From the NCBI RefSeq assembly GCF_014648355.1, contig NZ_BMQY01000003.1, positions 24,975-88,974 of the forward strand: a DNA stretch of 64,000 nucleotides. The letters run 5' to 3'. Both the position numbers and the translations under genes were made by a program. This DNA comes from Couchioplanes azureus. GTDB taxonomy: Bacteria; Actinomycetota; Actinomycetes; Mycobacteriales; Micromonosporaceae. This document shows positions 30,772-40,526 of this stretch, in pieces (the first letter of the stretch is position 1; every line of letters starts with the position of its first letter). A model generated the notes under the pieces. It was not told where the DNA came from, ran no database searches, and saw only the letters and a list, made by a program, of their open reading frames with translations.

Positions 30772-33700
30772 TCACGACGCCGAGGGTGTCGGCTCCAGCA
30801 GGGGATCATTCGTCAGCACCGGGTCCGGCGTCTCGCCGACCAGCGACGGATCCACCGAGGGCTCCGGCCTGCCCCGCACGTCGATCACCGCATTCTGCAC
30901 CTTGATGCTGACGGTCGACCCGACACACTTCTTCGGGTCGGCGGTGGGCACGGTCCCGTCCGGCCCGGCCGAGGGAACGGTCGCCGGATCCTTCGCCGCG
31001 ACGGCGTCCACGGCGCACTCGGGCAGGCGCACCCACAGGTCCAGAGTGAACTCGTCCCGGCTCCAGCAGGTGTACTTGCCGGTGGTCGTCGGCTGGTCGG
31101 TGCACTGACCCTTGCGCACCTTCCACCCGGCGGACTTCAGCGCGGCCGAGTACACCTGGTTCGTGTCCTCGAACGGCCGGTCCGACTGGGCGGTCCGCTC
31201 CCGGAACCGGCAATCGAGGAAGCACCACCGGCTCCCGGCGCTCTGGTCGTCCACGTTCCGGCCGGCCCACTCGGGCACCTCCAGGGCGTCGAGCGAGGTG
31301 AAGACCGGGTCCTGGGTGGCGGCGCGGATCCCGAACACCAGCGGCAACAGGCCGAGCACCAGGACGCTCAGGGAGAGCAGGGTCATGACCCGCAGGCGGC
31401 GCTTGGCCCGCATCTGCTTGCGCAGCTCCGAGCGGGCGACGCGCAGGCTGCCGAGCGGACCGCCGGAGATCTCGGCGTCGTCCGCCGCGTCGGCCGACGA
31501 GGCCGTCGCGGCCCGCACCCTGAGCGAGCCGTCACCGCCGTCACCGCCGGAGGGTACGGAAACCCGCCCGGAAACCGCACCGACGGAGGCAGTCGCGGTC
31601 ACCGGGGCGGCACCGCCACCGGAAGCCGGGGCAGCACCGGGCACCGCGGCGGCCCCGACGCTGCTCGCCCCCACCGCTCTCGCAGCCCCTGCGGCACTCC
31701 CCGCGGCCCCCGCGGCACTCCCGGCGGCCCTCGCGGCCCCTGCGGCACTCCCGGCGGCCCCTGCGGCGCTTCCAGCGGCCCCGGCGGGGTTTCCGGCGGC
31801 GCCCGCCGCGCTCCCCGCGGCCCCTACGGCCCGGGCAGCGCTCCCGGCGGCCCCGGCGGCGCTGCCCGCGGTCGGGGCGGCGCTGCCCGCGGTCGCGGCG
31901 GCGCTGCCCGCGGTCGCGGCGGCGCTGCCCGCGGTCGCGGCGGCGCTGCCCGCGGCCCCGGCCTGGCGGCCCGCCGCACTGGCGCTCCCAGCCCGGGCCC
32001 TTCCGGCCGTGCCGGCACTCCCGACCCGGTCCGGGGCGTGAGCGCCGTCCGCGGCACCAGCCCGGCCCGGAACCGCAGCGCTCGCCGCACCACCAGCCCT
32101 AGGCGGAACCGCAGCGCTCGCCGCACCACCAGCCCTAGGCGGAACCGCAGCACTTGCCGCACCTCCGGCCCTAGGCGGGACCGCAGCGCTCGCCGCAGCA
32201 GCGGCCCGGCCCGAGACCGGGGGGCTCGCCGCCACGCCAGCCTTGCCCGAAGCTGCGGTGCCTGGCGCAGTTCCGGCTCTGCGCGCGGGCTGACCCGCGG
32301 CGCTGTTTCCACCGACCGAAGGAGTTCCACCTCCGGCTGGCATGTCGACATTTCCGGTATTCCCGGAGTTCCGGTCGTTTCCGGCGCCGAAAGCGGGCCG
32401 AACTGGCCCAGCCCCCGAGGTAGGCCGCATGGCCCCGGCTCCCGAGGTAGGCCTCATCGCCCCGGCTCCCGAGGTAGGCCTCGTCCCCGGTTCCGGAGGC
32501 GAACCCATCGGCCCGGCCCCCGAAGTCGGCCGGGTCGCCCCGGCCCCCGAGGTGGGGCGCGGAGCACCGGCGCCCGCCATGCCCGAAACCTCGGTCGCAC
32601 CCCGGCCGGACTGCCCGGGCACGGCACGACCCGCGGCGGGCCGTCCCGCTACCTGCTGCCCCGGCCCGGCGCGGCCCTGAGGCAGAGCGCCACCCTGGCC
32701 ACCGGGGCGGCCCTGAGGCAGAGCGCCGCCCTGGCCACCGGGGCGGCCCTGAGGCGGAGCGCCATCCTGGCCGGACCCGGGATGCCCCTGAGGCGGGGCG
32801 CCGCCCTGGCCACGCCCCGGACGCCCCTGAGGTGGAGCGCCACCCTGCCCGGGCCCCGGCCGACCGCGACCGGGACGACCCGGACCCGGCTGGCCCGCTC
32901 CGGGCTGGCTCGCTCCCGGATGACCCGTTCCGGGATGACCCGCTCCTGGCCGGCCCGCTCCGGGCTGGCCCGGTCCCGGCTGACCCGCTCCCGGCTGGCC
33001 CGGTCCTGGATGACCCGCTCCCGGCTGGCCCGGTCCTGGATGACCCGCTCCCGGCTGGCCCGGTCCTGGATGACCCGCTCCCGGCTGGCCCGCTCCGGGC
33101 CGGACAGGACCGAGCCGTCCGTGTGGAGGGTGAACAGGTCCGGAACGCCCGCTCCCCGGGAACTCAGGACCCGGTCGGCCCGGGGACACCGGCTGTCCCG
33201 GAATCGGCTGACCCACGATCGGCTGTCCGGAGACCGGCCGGCTTGCCGAAGGAGTGCGGCCCGGCGCGGACGGCTGCCCCGAGACCGGCCGGCTCCCGAC
33301 AGGCGGGTGGCCCTGCGCGGACGGCTGGCCCGAGACCGGCCGGCTCGCCATGGGCTGGCCTGGCGTAGACGGGTGGCCTGGCGTAGACGGGTGGCCTGGC
33401 GTAGACGGGTGGCCTGGCGTAGACGGGTGGCCTGGCGTAGACGGGTGGCCTGCCGAGGGCGGCCGGGCTGGCGTAGACCGGTTGCGTGAGGTGGAGGGCT
33501 GGCCTGCGGTGGAACGGTGGCCTGCGGTGGACGGGTCACCTGGTGCAGGCGGCTGACCCGGCCGGCCGGGCGACACCGGCTGCCCCGCCCCCGCGCGACC
33601 GGACTGCCCTGGGCGGGGCACCTGACCGGTCCCCCTGGTGGGCGCGCCCGCGGCGCGACCTCCGGCCTGGGCGATCTGTCCGGTGGTGCCGATCACCCCT

Positions 33701-35298
33701 GAGGTGCTCCCGGCCATCGCGCCGGCGCGACCGGGGATCGGAGGGGTGCGGACACCCTCACGTCCCGGCACGACGGGCGGTACGACCGACGCCGAGGCCC
33801 GTGCCTGCGGGGACCCTCCGGCCGGCCCGGACTGCTCCGGAGCCGCACGGCGGCCGGTGCTGGCCTCCCGCCCGCCAGCTCGGCCGGAGGCCGTGCCCAC
33901 TGCCCCATGTCGACCGGTGGGGGCGTCCTGCCCACCGTGACGACCGGCAGGCGCATCCTGCCCACCGTGACGACCGGCAGGCGCATCCTGCCCACCGTGA
34001 CGACCGGCAGGCGCATCCTGCCCACCGTGACGACCGGCAGGCGCATCTTGGCCACCGTGACGACCGGCAGGCGCATCTTGGCCACCGTGACGACCGGCAG
34101 GCGCATCTTGGCCACCGTGACGACCGGCAGGCGCGTTCTGGTCCGCGGCATAGGCGTCGACCGCGCCGTGGCGGCCGGTGGGGGCGTCCGCCGGGTTCTG
34201 CCGGGTACGAGGTCCGGTCCGCGTGATCGGCCCGGTGGCCGCGCGACCGACCGGCATCGGGCCGGAGTTCTCCTCCGGATCGAGCCGACCGTGGCGGCCG
34301 CTCTGCTCGCCGTGCCGCGGCGGTGGCCCCGACCGGCCTTGCATCGGCCCACCGCGACCGGCAGCAGGGCCCGCCTGTCCCGCCCTGTGACCGGCGTGAC
34401 CGGGCATGGAACCCGCGTGGCCACCCTGACCCGGCATGGAACCCGCGTGGCCCGCCTGACCCGGCACGGAACCGACGTGGTCCGCCTGACCCGGCATGGG
34501 ACCCGCGTGAGCCGCCTGACCAGGCAGCGGACCGGCTTGGCCGGGCGTCGGGCGGCCACCACGGCCCGGCTGCTCGGGCCTCGGCGCGGCACCACGCCAT
34601 GCCGGGCCGCCACCGGGTGAGACGGGACGGCCGGGGAGCGGCTGGCCGGGTGCGCCCGCATGGCCCGGTGAGACAGGACGGCCGGGGAGCGGCTGGCCGG
34701 GTGCGGCCGCATGACCTGGTGAGACAGGACGGCCGGCGGGCGGCCTTCCCGGGGAGACGGGGCGGGCGGCGGGCGGGATCTCCGGGGCGTTGCCCGAGGC
34801 GGGCACTCCCGCAGCGGCCGGCGGCCGCGGGGCGCCCGCCGAGCCGGGGGCGACCGGCGGCCGCGAGCCACCCGCAGCGCCGGGTGGCACCGCCGACCGC
34901 GAGGCGCCCGCGGCGCGGGGACCGGCCGGCGAGGCCGGAGCGACCGGCGGGCGCGGGCCACCGGCGGGGCGCGGCGCCGCAGGCGAGCTCGGTGCCGCGG
35001 CGGGCGGTGGTGACGCCGGTGCCGGTGGGAACGGGTCGTCGCCGTCCGGGTCGTCGGGGCCGGGGGCGCGGCGGCCGCTCTTGCTGGTGCGGGCCTCGCC
35101 CGGGGCGGTGCCCGGGCCGATCGATCCGCCCTGTTCCTTGGCCGTGCGCAGGTCGTCCAGCCAGCCGGTCTCCTCGCGGGGCACCTCTTGCTCGAGCGGC
35201 TCCGGACGGCCGCGACCGAACAACCGGCGTCCGCGGCCGGTCTGCTCGGTGCGCTGGTCGTCGTAGTCGTCGGGCCTTTCGGCGCCGCGCCTGCTCAC
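30772..35298 (-). CDS. giant low-complexity (Pro/Gly/Ala-repeat) membrane protein with Cys-rich extracytoplasmic domain
   Basis: I cannot assign a function. The 1,508-residue frame starts [15 protein letters not shown], overlapping the rarA stop by 4 bp (ATGA). Residues about 75-1240 are repetitive and probably disordered: [10 protein letters not shown] units at 387-463, GHPSTP units at 617-646, collagen-like [10 protein letters not shown] units near 735-770, and AGSAAAT units near 1115-1142. A basic stretch ([12 protein letters not shown]) precedes one membrane helix at about 1305-1328. The last 180 residues form a folded-looking domain with six Cys ([32 protein letters not shown]) and a Pro-rich tail. 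By the positive-inside rule the repeats face the cytoplasm and the Cys domain is outside. The length may vary between strains. Confidence 0.82.
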   Translation of the reverse strand: MSRRGAERPDDYDDQRTEQTGRGRRLFGRGRPEPLEQEVPREETGWLDDLRTAKEQGGSIGPGTAPGEARTSKSGRRAPGPDDPDGDDPFPPAPASPPPAAAPSSPAAPRPAGGPRPPVAPASPAGPRAAGASRSAVPPGAAGGSRPPVAPGSAGAPRPPAAAGVPASGNAPEIPPAARPVSPGRPPAGRPVSPGHAAAPGQPLPGRPVSPGHAGAPGQPLPGRPVSPGGGPAWRGAAPRPEQPGRGGRPTPGQAGPLPGQAAHAGPMPGQADHVGSVPGQAGHAGSMPGQGGHAGSMPGHAGHRAGQAGPAAGRGGPMQGRSGPPPRHGEQSGRHGRLDPEENSGPMPVGRAATGPITRTGPRTRQNPADAPTGRHGAVDAYAADQNAPAGRHGGQDAPAGRHGGQDAPAGRHGGQDAPAGRHGGQDAPAGRHGGQDAPAGRHGGQDAPAGRHGGQDAPTGRHGAVGTASGRAGGREASTGRRAAPEQSGPAGGSPQARASASVVPPVVPGREGVRTPPIPGRAGAMAGSTSGVIGTTGQIAQAGGRAAGAPTRGTGQVPRPGQSGRAGAGQPVSPGRPGQPPAPGDPSTAGHRSTAGQPSTSRNRSTPARPPSAGHPSTPGHPSTPGHPSTPGHPSTPGHPSTPGQPMASRPVSGQPSAQGHPPVGSRPVSGQPSAPGRTPSASRPVSGQPIVGQPIPGQPVSPGRPGPEFPGSGRSGPVHPPHGRLGPVRPGAGQPGAGHPGPGQPGAGHPGPGQPGAGHPGPGQPGAGQPGPGQPGAGRPGAGHPGTGHPGASQPGAGQPGPGRPGRGRPGPGQGGAPPQGRPGRGQGGAPPQGHPGSGQDGAPPQGRPGGQGGALPQGRPGGQGGALPQGRAGPGQQVAGRPAAGRAVPGQSGRGATEVSGMAGAGAPRPTSGAGATRPTSGAGPMGSPPEPGTRPTSGAGAMRPTSGAGAMRPTSGAGPVRPAFGAGNDRNSGNTGNVDMPAGGGTPSVGGNSAAGQPARRAGTAPGTAASGKAGVAASPPVSGRAAAAASAAVPPRAGGAASAAVPPRAGGAASAAVPPRAGGAASAAVPGRAGAADGAHAPDRVGSAGTAGRARAGSASAAGRQAGAAGSAAATAGSAAATAGSAAATAGSAAPTAGSAAGAAGSAARAVGAAGSAAGAAGNPAGAAGSAAGAAGSAAGAARAAGSAAGAAGSAAGAARAVGASSVGAAAVPGAAPASGGGAAPVTATASVGAVSGRVSVPSGGDGGDGSLRVRAATASSADAADDAEISGGPLGSLRVARSELRKQMRAKRRLRVMTLLSLSVLVLGLLPLVFGIRAATQDPVFTSLDALEVPEWAGRNVDDQSAGSRWCFLDCRFRERTAQSDRPFEDTNQVYSAALKSAGWKVRKGQCTDQPTTTGKYTCWSRDEFTLDLWVRLPECAVDAVAAKDPATVPSAGPDGTVPTADPKKCVGSTVSIKVQNAVIDVRGRPEPSVDPSLVGETPDPVLTNDPLLEPTPSAS
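31871..31954. repeat. 21-bp tandem repeat (encodes AGSAAAT)
   Basis: Four copies of a 21-bp unit beginning at 31871, 31892, 31913 and 31934, the last three identical, near the 3' part of the giant membrane protein gene. They are followed on the plus strand by related Ala-rich sequence. Confidence 0.9.
33361..33450. repeat. 18-bp tandem repeat (encodes GHPSTP)
   Basis: Five consecutive exact copies of TGGCGTAGACGGGTGGCC within the giant membrane protein gene. Perfect identity points to recent expansion. Confidence 0.95.
33911..34140. repeat. 30-bp tandem repeat (encodes [10 protein letters not shown])
   Basis: Almost eight head-to-tail copies of a 30-bp unit (CGACCGGCAGGCGCATCCTG plus CCCACCGTGA). 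Several copies are identical and the others change one or two bases. There are no spacers. It lies inside the giant membrane protein gene and keeps the frame. Confidence 0.95.
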
Positions 35299-36743
35299 GG
35301 CTGGTCCTCTCCGGCGGCGGGGCCGCTGTCGTCGCGTTGCGGTGCGGGGGCCGGGCCGGCCGGGGACGGGCCCGCTCCCCGGACGATTCTGCGCAGCCGG
35401 GGCAAACGGTCCGCCACCGCCCGCTCGGCGCCGTGCTCGGTGGGGGTGTAGTACTCCGCGCCGATCAGATCATCCGGTACGTACTGCTGCCTCACAACAC
35501 CCTTGGGGTCGTCGTGTGGATAGCGGTAGCCCTTGCCGTGACCCAGGCCACGTGATCCGGGGTAGTGGGCGTCGCGCAGGTGGGGTGGCACGGCGCCGCC
35601 CCGGCCTGCGCGGACGTCGGCGATCGCGGCGGAGATGGCGGTGGTGACGCTGTTGGATTTCGGGGCGGTGGCCAGGTGCACCACCGCCTGTGCCAGGTTG
35701 AGCTGGGCCTCCGGCAGGCCCACCGACTGGACCGCCTGGGCCGCGGCGGTGGCGACGAGCAGGGCCTGCGGGTCCGCCATGCCCACGTCCTCGCTGGCGA
35801 AGATGACGATGCGGCGGGCGATGAAGCGCGGGTCCTCGCCGGCGACGAGCATCCGGGCCAGCCAGTGCAGGGCGGCGTCCGGGTCCGAGCCGCGCATGCT
35901 CTTGATGAAGGCGCTGGTCACGTCGTAGTGGGCGTCGCCGTCCCGGTCGTAACGCACGGCGGCGACATCCACCGCCTTCTCCGCCGTGGCGAGGTCGATC
36001 TCGGTGGCTCCCTGCGCGGCCGCCGAGCCGGCCGCGGCCTCCAGCGCCGTCAGGGCCTTGCGGACGTCGCCGCTCGCCAGGCGTACCAGATGGTCTTCGG
36101 CCTCGGCGGTGAGCGTGACGGCACCGCCCAGGCCGCGTTCGTCGGTGACCGCGCGGCGGATGAGGTGGCGGACGTCGTCCTCGTCGAGGGCGCGCAGGGT
36201 GAGCAGCACGCAGCGGGACAGCAGCGGTGAGATGACCGAGAAGTACGGATTCTCGGTGGTCGCCGCGAGCAGCGTCACCGTGCGGTCCTCGACGGCAGCC
36301 AGCAGCGAGTCCTGCTGGGTCTTGCTGAAGCGGTGCACCTCGTCGATGAACAGGACGGTGGGCGACCCTCCGGCGCGGCGTTCGCGGCGGGCCTTGTCGA
36401 TGACCGCGCGCACGTCCTTGACGCCCGCGGTCAGGGCGGACATGGCCACGAACGTACGGTCGGTGGCCGCGGCGACCAGGTGCGCGATGGTGGTCTTGCC
36501 GGTGCCGGGCGGCCCCCAGAGGATGACCGACATGGGCGTGCTGCCGGTGACGAGCTGGCGCAGCGGCGCGCCGGGCGCGAGCAGGTGCTGCTGGCCGACG
36601 AGCTCGTCCAGCCCGGTGGGCCGCATCCGCACGGGCAGCGGCGAGTCGGCCGCGGGCCGGGTGAAGCCGGACTCCGCGCCCGCCGGTGGCGCGGTGCGGA
36701 CGCCGCCCGGTCCGGTCAGGGGGAAGAGTCCGTCGAATTCCAT
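35295..36743 (-). CDS. rarA: replication-associated recombination protein RarA (MgsA), AAA+ ATPase
   Basis: RarA is a clamp-loader-like ATPase that acts at stalled forks with SSB. The 482-residue protein has [16 protein letters not shown], Walker [16 protein letters not shown], Walker [20 protein letters not shown] and sensor 1 [13 protein letters not shown]. The C-terminal tetramerisation and MgsA domains ([39 protein letters not shown]) follow. The frame is open to 37088, but ATG 36743 (MEFDGLFP) is the family start. A TACTGT -10 box at 36752-36757 leaves almost no leader. Confidence 0.96.
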   Translation of the reverse strand: MEFDGLFPLTGPGGVRTAPPAGAESGFTRPAADSPLPVRMRPTGLDELVGQQHLLAPGAPLRQLVTGSTPMSVILWGPPGTGKTTIAHLVAAATDRTFVAMSALTAGVKDVRAVIDKARRERRAGGSPTVLFIDEVHRFSKTQQDSLLAAVEDRTVTLLAATTENPYFSVISPLLSRCVLLTLRALDEDDVRHLIRRAVTDERGLGGAVTLTAEAEDHLVRLASGDVRKALTALEAAAGSAAAQGATEIDLATAEKAVDVAAVRYDRDGDAHYDVTSAFIKSMRGSDPDAALHWLARMLVAGEDPRFIARRIVIFASEDVGMADPQALLVATAAAQAVQSVGLPEAQLNLAQAVVHLATAPKSNSVTTAISAAIADVRAGRGGAVPPHLRDAHYPGSRGLGHGKGYRYPHDDPKGVVRQQYVPDDLIGAEYYTPTEHGAERAVADRLPRLRRIVRGAGPSPAGPAPAPQRDDSGPAAGEDQP

Positions 36744-36814
36744 CGGCACAGACAGTACCGGCCCGCTCGACGGTGCCGGAAATACACCGATGTGAGCGGA
36801 CCGGCAGGAACCCG

Positions 36815-37036
36815 TCAGCCGCGGCCGGGGCGCCGGCCGTAGAAGCGGCGGCCGGTGCCGGTGCCGGCGCGCGGGCCGCTGCCGACCCCGGCCAGGTAGA
36901 GGGAGAGCAGCAGCAGGCCGAGGGAGGCGAACGTGTTGAAGTTGAACAGGTCCGAGGTCTGCACGTCGAGCAGGTCGAGAAGCAGGTAGATGCCGAAGAC
37001 GACGGCCGCGGCGATCGCGAGCATGGGGGCCTCCAT
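36815..37036 (-). CDS. small two-helix membrane protein
   Basis: This 73-residue protein has two hydrophobic segments ([20 protein letters not shown] and [17 protein letters not shown]) and a basic C-terminal tail ([11 protein letters not shown]). I recognise no family. The start may be the ATG at 37036 or at 37024. It lies alone between rarA and the MFS gene, all on the minus strand. Confidence 0.7.
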   Translation of the reverse strand: MEAPMLAIAAAVVFGIYLLLDLLDVQTSDLFNFNTFASLGLLLLSLYLAGVGSGPRAGTGTGRRFYGRRPGRG

Positions 37037-37097
37037 CGGGGGGTGAGAGCACGTGACCTGCTGATACCCCGGGGGTGGTCGCGCGCAAACCCCGGCC

Positions 37098-38372
37098 TCA
37101 GGGCACCGGCGCCACCTCCGGCGCGCCGGCCGGCGCGGTCTCCGGCGTGGCGCGCCGCGCGACCAGGTAGAGCGGCGCGGCCGCGGCCAGGACGACCGCC
37201 CCGGTCAGCAGCGCGGCCACCAGGCTCGCGCGCGTGGCGATCGCCGTGAGGACGACCAGGCCGAGGGCGCCCGCCGGCTGGGCCACCATCGAGTTCAGCG
37301 AGACGAGGCTCGACCGGTACGGCCCCTGGACCTGCCGGTGCAGCAGCCCGCTGTGCACCGGGTTGGACGCGCCGTGCACGGCGTAGCAGAGCAGGAACGC
37401 CGCGACGACGCCGGCCGGCCCGGCCAGCAGGGCCATCCCGGCCACGGTGACACCGTGCACGATCCGCAGGGCGAAACCGGTCCAGGCCGCGCCGATGCGG
37501 CGGGCGAGCACGGGAACCAGCGCGGCGCCGGCGGCGGAGGCCAGCCACGCCACCGAGCCGACCGGTCCCATCAGCGCGGAGGCCCGGTTGGCGTCGCCCA
37601 GCACCTCGGCGAGGCGTACGGACGTCAGACTCTCGAAGGCGATCATGCCGAAGCCCCAGAACACCTCGACGGCGATGAGCGCGACGATGATCCGCGACCG
37701 GCGCAGCAGTCCCAGCGCGCCCCCGATGGCCGCCGGCACGCCGCGGACCGAGGCGGCCAGGGCGCCCGGCCCCCGCCGGGGACGCGGCTCGGTCATCAGC
37801 GTCGCCACCGCGGCCAGGGAGACGAGCTGCAGGCCGAGGGCGACGTAGACGGGCGCGCTGAGCGCGGTGACGGCGCCGAACGGGCCGAGCGCGACGAGGC
37901 CGCCGGTGAGCAGGGCGCCGCCGGCGATGGCCACGCCGACCACCGCGCCGCCGCGGCTCAGGCCGGTCTCGATGTCGGCGTGCTCGTCCGCGGCCAGGGC
38001 CTGGTCGACGTACCAGGATTCGAGGGGGCCGCTGTCGAGGGCGCGGTAGACGCCCTGGAGCAGGTAGAAGATCACGAAGAGCAGGACCGAGTCGGCGATG
38101 GTCAGCACGCACAGCGACGCGACGTCGACGAGGCCCGCGAGCAGCAGCACCGGCCGCCGGCCCAGCGCGTCGGACAGGCCGCCGGTCGGCAGCTCCAGCA
38201 GCAGGACGACGATGCCCTGCAGGGCCGCGGCCGAGCCGTACTGCGCCAGGGTGAGCCCGCGCTCCAGCGGGAGCAGGACGATCACCGGGATCATCAGCCC
38301 GACGGGCAGCCAGCGCAGCGCGGTCAGCAGCAGGAAGCGGCGCCGGGCCCGGGTGGCGGTGAGTCCGCTCAT
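37098..38372 (-). CDS. MFS transporter
   Basis: This 424-residue protein has about 12 membrane helices. The first (FLLLTALRWLPVGLMIPVIV) and the loop ELPTGGLSDALGRRPVLLL after segment 2 fit the MFS drug-exporter group. The C-terminus is Ala/Pro-rich. The start overlaps the ArsR-type regulator by 4 bp, so the two form an operon in which the regulator probably controls the exporter. The frame is open far upstream, but that part reads through the regulator in another frame. The substrate is unknown. Confidence 0.92.
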   Translation of the reverse strand: MSGLTATRARRRFLLLTALRWLPVGLMIPVIVLLPLERGLTLAQYGSAAALQGIVVLLLELPTGGLSDALGRRPVLLLAGLVDVASLCVLTIADSVLLFVIFYLLQGVYRALDSGPLESWYVDQALAADEHADIETGLSRGGAVVGVAIAGGALLTGGLVALGPFGAVTALSAPVYVALGLQLVSLAAVATLMTEPRPRRGPGALAASVRGVPAAIGGALGLLRRSRIIVALIAVEVFWGFGMIAFESLTSVRLAEVLGDANRASALMGPVGSVAWLASAAGAALVPVLARRIGAAWTGFALRIVHGVTVAGMALLAGPAGVVAAFLLCYAVHGASNPVHSGLLHRQVQGPYRSSLVSLNSMVAQPAGALGLVVLTAIATRASLVAALLTGAVVLAAAAPLYLVARRATPETAPAGAPEVAPVP

Positions 38373-38932
38373 GAGGGGTCCACTTTCGGCATGCCGTAGA
38401 GGTAGTAGACGATCCGCCGGGCGTCCGGTGCCGGACCGGCGGCCCGGTAGCGCTCGATGACGTCGAGCAGCTCGGCGTTGAGCGCGTCGAGCTGCGCCGC
38501 CGAGAGGTCGAGCCAGACGTCGGAGAAGCTGCTGGCCCGGCGCCACTCCGGCGGTTCGTCGTGCTGGACGCGGTGCCAGCCCTCGACCTGCTCGACGAAT
38601 CCGCGCAGCAGGGAGGCTTCGAGCCAGTCCGCCGCGGCGGTGGCGTCGGCGTCGCCGGCGAAGCTGTCCCGCTGCCAGCTCGACACGTCGTGCGCCGAGC
38701 GCCACCAGCGCTCCCGGCCACGGCCGGGCCGCTGCTCCTCGAGGACCAGCCCGACCTCGGCCAGCTGCCGCAGGTGGTAGCTGGTCGCCCCGGTGTTGGT
38801 CCCGAGCGCCCGGGCGAGCCGCGTCGCCGTCGCCGGGCCCTCCAGCCGGAGCCGCCCGAGCAGCCGGAAGCGCAGGGGGTGGGCCAGCACCCGGATCTGG
38901 CGGGAGTCGAGATGCACTTCGCGCTGTTCCAT
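38369..38932 (-). CDS. ArsR-type winged-helix transcriptional regulator
   Basis: This 187-residue protein starts MEQREVHLDSRQIRVLAHPL. Its N-terminal winged helix (PLRFRLLGRLRLEGPATATR, then GTNTGATSYHLRQLAEVGLV) is of the ArsR/HTH_20 kind. No metal-binding Cys cluster is present, so it is unlikely to sense metal. The C-terminal part is helical (SAAQLDALNAELLDVIERY). It sits between the MFS gene downstream and a divergent GNAT gene upstream, with operator-like repeats in the 49-bp gap. It most likely represses both directions. Confidence 0.92.
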   Translation of the reverse strand: MEQREVHLDSRQIRVLAHPLRFRLLGRLRLEGPATATRLARALGTNTGATSYHLRQLAEVGLVLEEQRPGRGRERWWRSAHDVSSWQRDSFAGDADATAAADWLEASLLRGFVEQVEGWHRVQHDEPPEWRRASSFSDVWLDLSAAQLDALNAELLDVIERYRAAGPAPDARRIVYYLYGMPKVDPS

Positions 38933-38934
38933 AG

Positions 38935-38979
38935 TTGCACAATACTTGTGCACGGAAATTGTGCAAGATTTCTGTGCAA
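38935..38979. promoter_or_regulatory. operator with TTGTGCA half-sites between ArsR-type gene and GNAT gene
   Basis: TTGCACAA at 38935-38942 is followed by three direct copies of TTGTGCA or CTGTGCA beginning at 38946, 38959 and 38972, exactly 13 bp apart. The first pair is an inverted repeat; the rest are direct repeats. They fill almost the whole gap between the two divergent starts, so a bound regulator would cover both promoters. Confidence 0.75.
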
Positions 38980-38981
38980 CC

Positions 38982-39470
38982 ATGGCCCGCATGATCGAAG
39001 CGAGACAGGCGACGCCGGCGGACGCCCCGGAGCTCATCCGTCTGCGCAAGGTGATGCTCGACGCCATGCGACCCGAGCCGGCATCGCCGGGCGACTGGGA
39101 GCACGCCGGCATCGCGATCCTGCGCCAGCAGCTGGGCGACCCGCTCGGCATGCTGGCCGCGTTCGTCGTGGACCGTCCGGACGGCCCGGGGCTCGCGGCC
39201 TGCGTCGTGGGCGCGGTCGACCAGCGGCTGCCGAATCCGTCCGACCCGACCGGACTGCGCGGGTACGTGTACAACGTCGCGACCGACCCCGCGTACCGTC
39301 GCAGGGGTTTCTCGCGGGCCTGCATGACCGCCTTGATCGGCTGGTACGCGACCCGCGGCGTCCGCGTCGCCGACCTGCGCGCCACCCGCGACGGCGAACC
39401 GCTCTACACCGAGCTCGGCTTCCGGCGCACCGACGACCCGGCGATGCGCCTGAGCGTCCCGGCGCCTTGA
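38982..39470 (+). CDS. GNAT family N-acetyltransferase
   Basis: This 162-residue acetyltransferase starts MARMIEARQATPADAPELIR. The acetyl-CoA motif is YVYNVATDPAYRRRGFSRAC (R/Q-x-x-G-x-G/A type), and the C-terminal LRATRDGEPLYTELGFRRTD is typical of GNATs. The ATG at 38982 or 38991 lies immediately after the operator repeats, so the leader is very short. The acceptor substrate is unknown. It may protect against a compound also exported by the adjacent MFS. Confidence 0.88.
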   Translation: MARMIEARQATPADAPELIRLRKVMLDAMRPEPASPGDWEHAGIAILRQQLGDPLGMLAAFVVDRPDGPGLAACVVGAVDQRLPNPSDPTGLRGYVYNVATDPAYRRRGFSRACMTALIGWYATRGVRVADLRATRDGEPLYTELGFRRTDDPAMRLSVPAP

Positions 39471-39503
39471 CCTCAACCGCGCTTCAGGTCGGAGGCTGGC
39501 GTC

Positions 39504-40526
39504 ATGATCCTCGACGAAGCCCTGCACCGCCTGCGCCCCACCGGCCCCGAACGCGACGGCTGGCTGTCCAACCACGCCCCGATGGCGGTGGAGGCGCTCG
39601 TGCGCCACGGCCGCGCCGACGCCGTGCACCGCTGGCTGGACCGCTACGCGCCGCGGCTCGAGGACCGGCCGCGCGGCATCGCGCCGATCCCGGCAGCCGA
39701 ATGGCGTGACCCGCTGGGCGATCCCGTACGCACCGGCGACTGGCTGGACTTCTTCGCGCGGGAGACCACGCGGGCGCCGTGGCGCGACGTGCTCGCGCTG
39801 TGGTGGCCGCGGCTGCTGCCCGGCATCGCCGCCGGCGCCACCCACGGAGTGATCCGGACCGGCCACGCGGTGCGCGCCCTGCTCGACGCCGAGACGCCGG
39901 CCCGGGTCGCCGAGCTCGCCGACGGGCTCGCGTACTGGGCGGCCCGCTGGCAACCGCTGGCGCCGGCCGGGCGCGGTCCGTACCGGCGCGACGATCCCCG
40001 GGCGGCGCTCGACGCCGTACCCCGCGTACCGGACCAGCGGTTCGGCATCCGCAACCGGCTCGCCCAGCTCGCCCACCTGCCGGACTGGCCGCGGGCCGCC
40101 GGTGCGGTGCCGGGCGACGGCGCCACGGCGGCCCGGCTCGCGGCGATCGTCGCGGCGGCGGTCCGCCGGCACACCACCCACGGGTACGCCAGCCCGGTCA
40201 TGCTCGTCCACGCCGCCACCGCACCGGCGGCCGTCCTGCGCACCCTCCCGGCGCTACCGGCCGCCCTGCACGCGCCGAGCCTGGAGGCGGCGTGGGCGGC
40301 GAGCGCGGCGGTGACGGCGGCCTACTCTCCGGCGGCGGCTTCCCCCGCCACGACGGCGCAGGGTTCGCCCGACGCCGACGCCGTGATCGACGGCGCGGTC
40401 GCCTCGGGCGACGCCCATGCGATCAAGTTCGCGGACGCGGCGGTCGAGGCCTGGAGAGGCAGCGGCGATCCCGCGCTGCTCGGCGCGGCGCGCCACGCCA
40501 CCGAGCTGATCAGCCGGCCAGTTTGA
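39504..40526 (+). CDS. questin oxidase-like family protein
   Basis: This 340-residue, mostly helical protein has WLSNHAPMAVEALVRHGRAD near the N-terminus, then HRWLDRYAPRLEDRP and ATHGVIRTGHAVRALLD. This pattern resembles the questin oxidase/AflY-like family (DUF4243), Baeyer-Villiger-type enzymes known from fungal pathways and also found in actinomycetes. It has no flavin motif. It follows the GNAT gene by 33 bp and may be co-transcribed. Its end overlaps the convergent GyrI-like gene by 17 bp. The substrate cannot be inferred. Confidence 0.72.
   Translation: MILDEALHRLRPTGPERDGWLSNHAPMAVEALVRHGRADAVHRWLDRYAPRLEDRPRGIAPIPAAEWRDPLGDPVRTGDWLDFFARETTRAPWRDVLALWWPRLLPGIAAGATHGVIRTGHAVRALLDAETPARVAELADGLAYWAARWQPLAPAGRGPYRRDDPRAALDAVPRVPDQRFGIRNRLAQLAHLPDWPRAAGAVPGDGATAARLAAIVAAAVRRHTTHGYASPVMLVHAATAPAAVLRTLPALPAALHAPSLEAAWAASAAVTAAYSPAAASPATTAQGSPDADAVIDGAVASGDAHAIKFADAAVEAWRGSGDPALLGAARHATELISRPV

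Noticed and set aside
30259..33489. Plus-strand open frame of 1,076 codons opposite the giant membrane protein
   Set aside because: The minus-strand frame has an ATGA overlap with rarA, a membrane helix and a Cys-rich folded end; the plus frame has no such features and is Ser/Arg/Thr-rich noise.
33911..34140. Regular 30-bp repeats that might suggest a CRISPR array
   Set aside because: The copies are head to tail with no spacers, keep one reading frame, and no cas gene is present.
36744..37088. Longer rarA start reaching 37088
   Set aside because: It would cover the small two-helix membrane gene; the family N-terminus begins at 36743.
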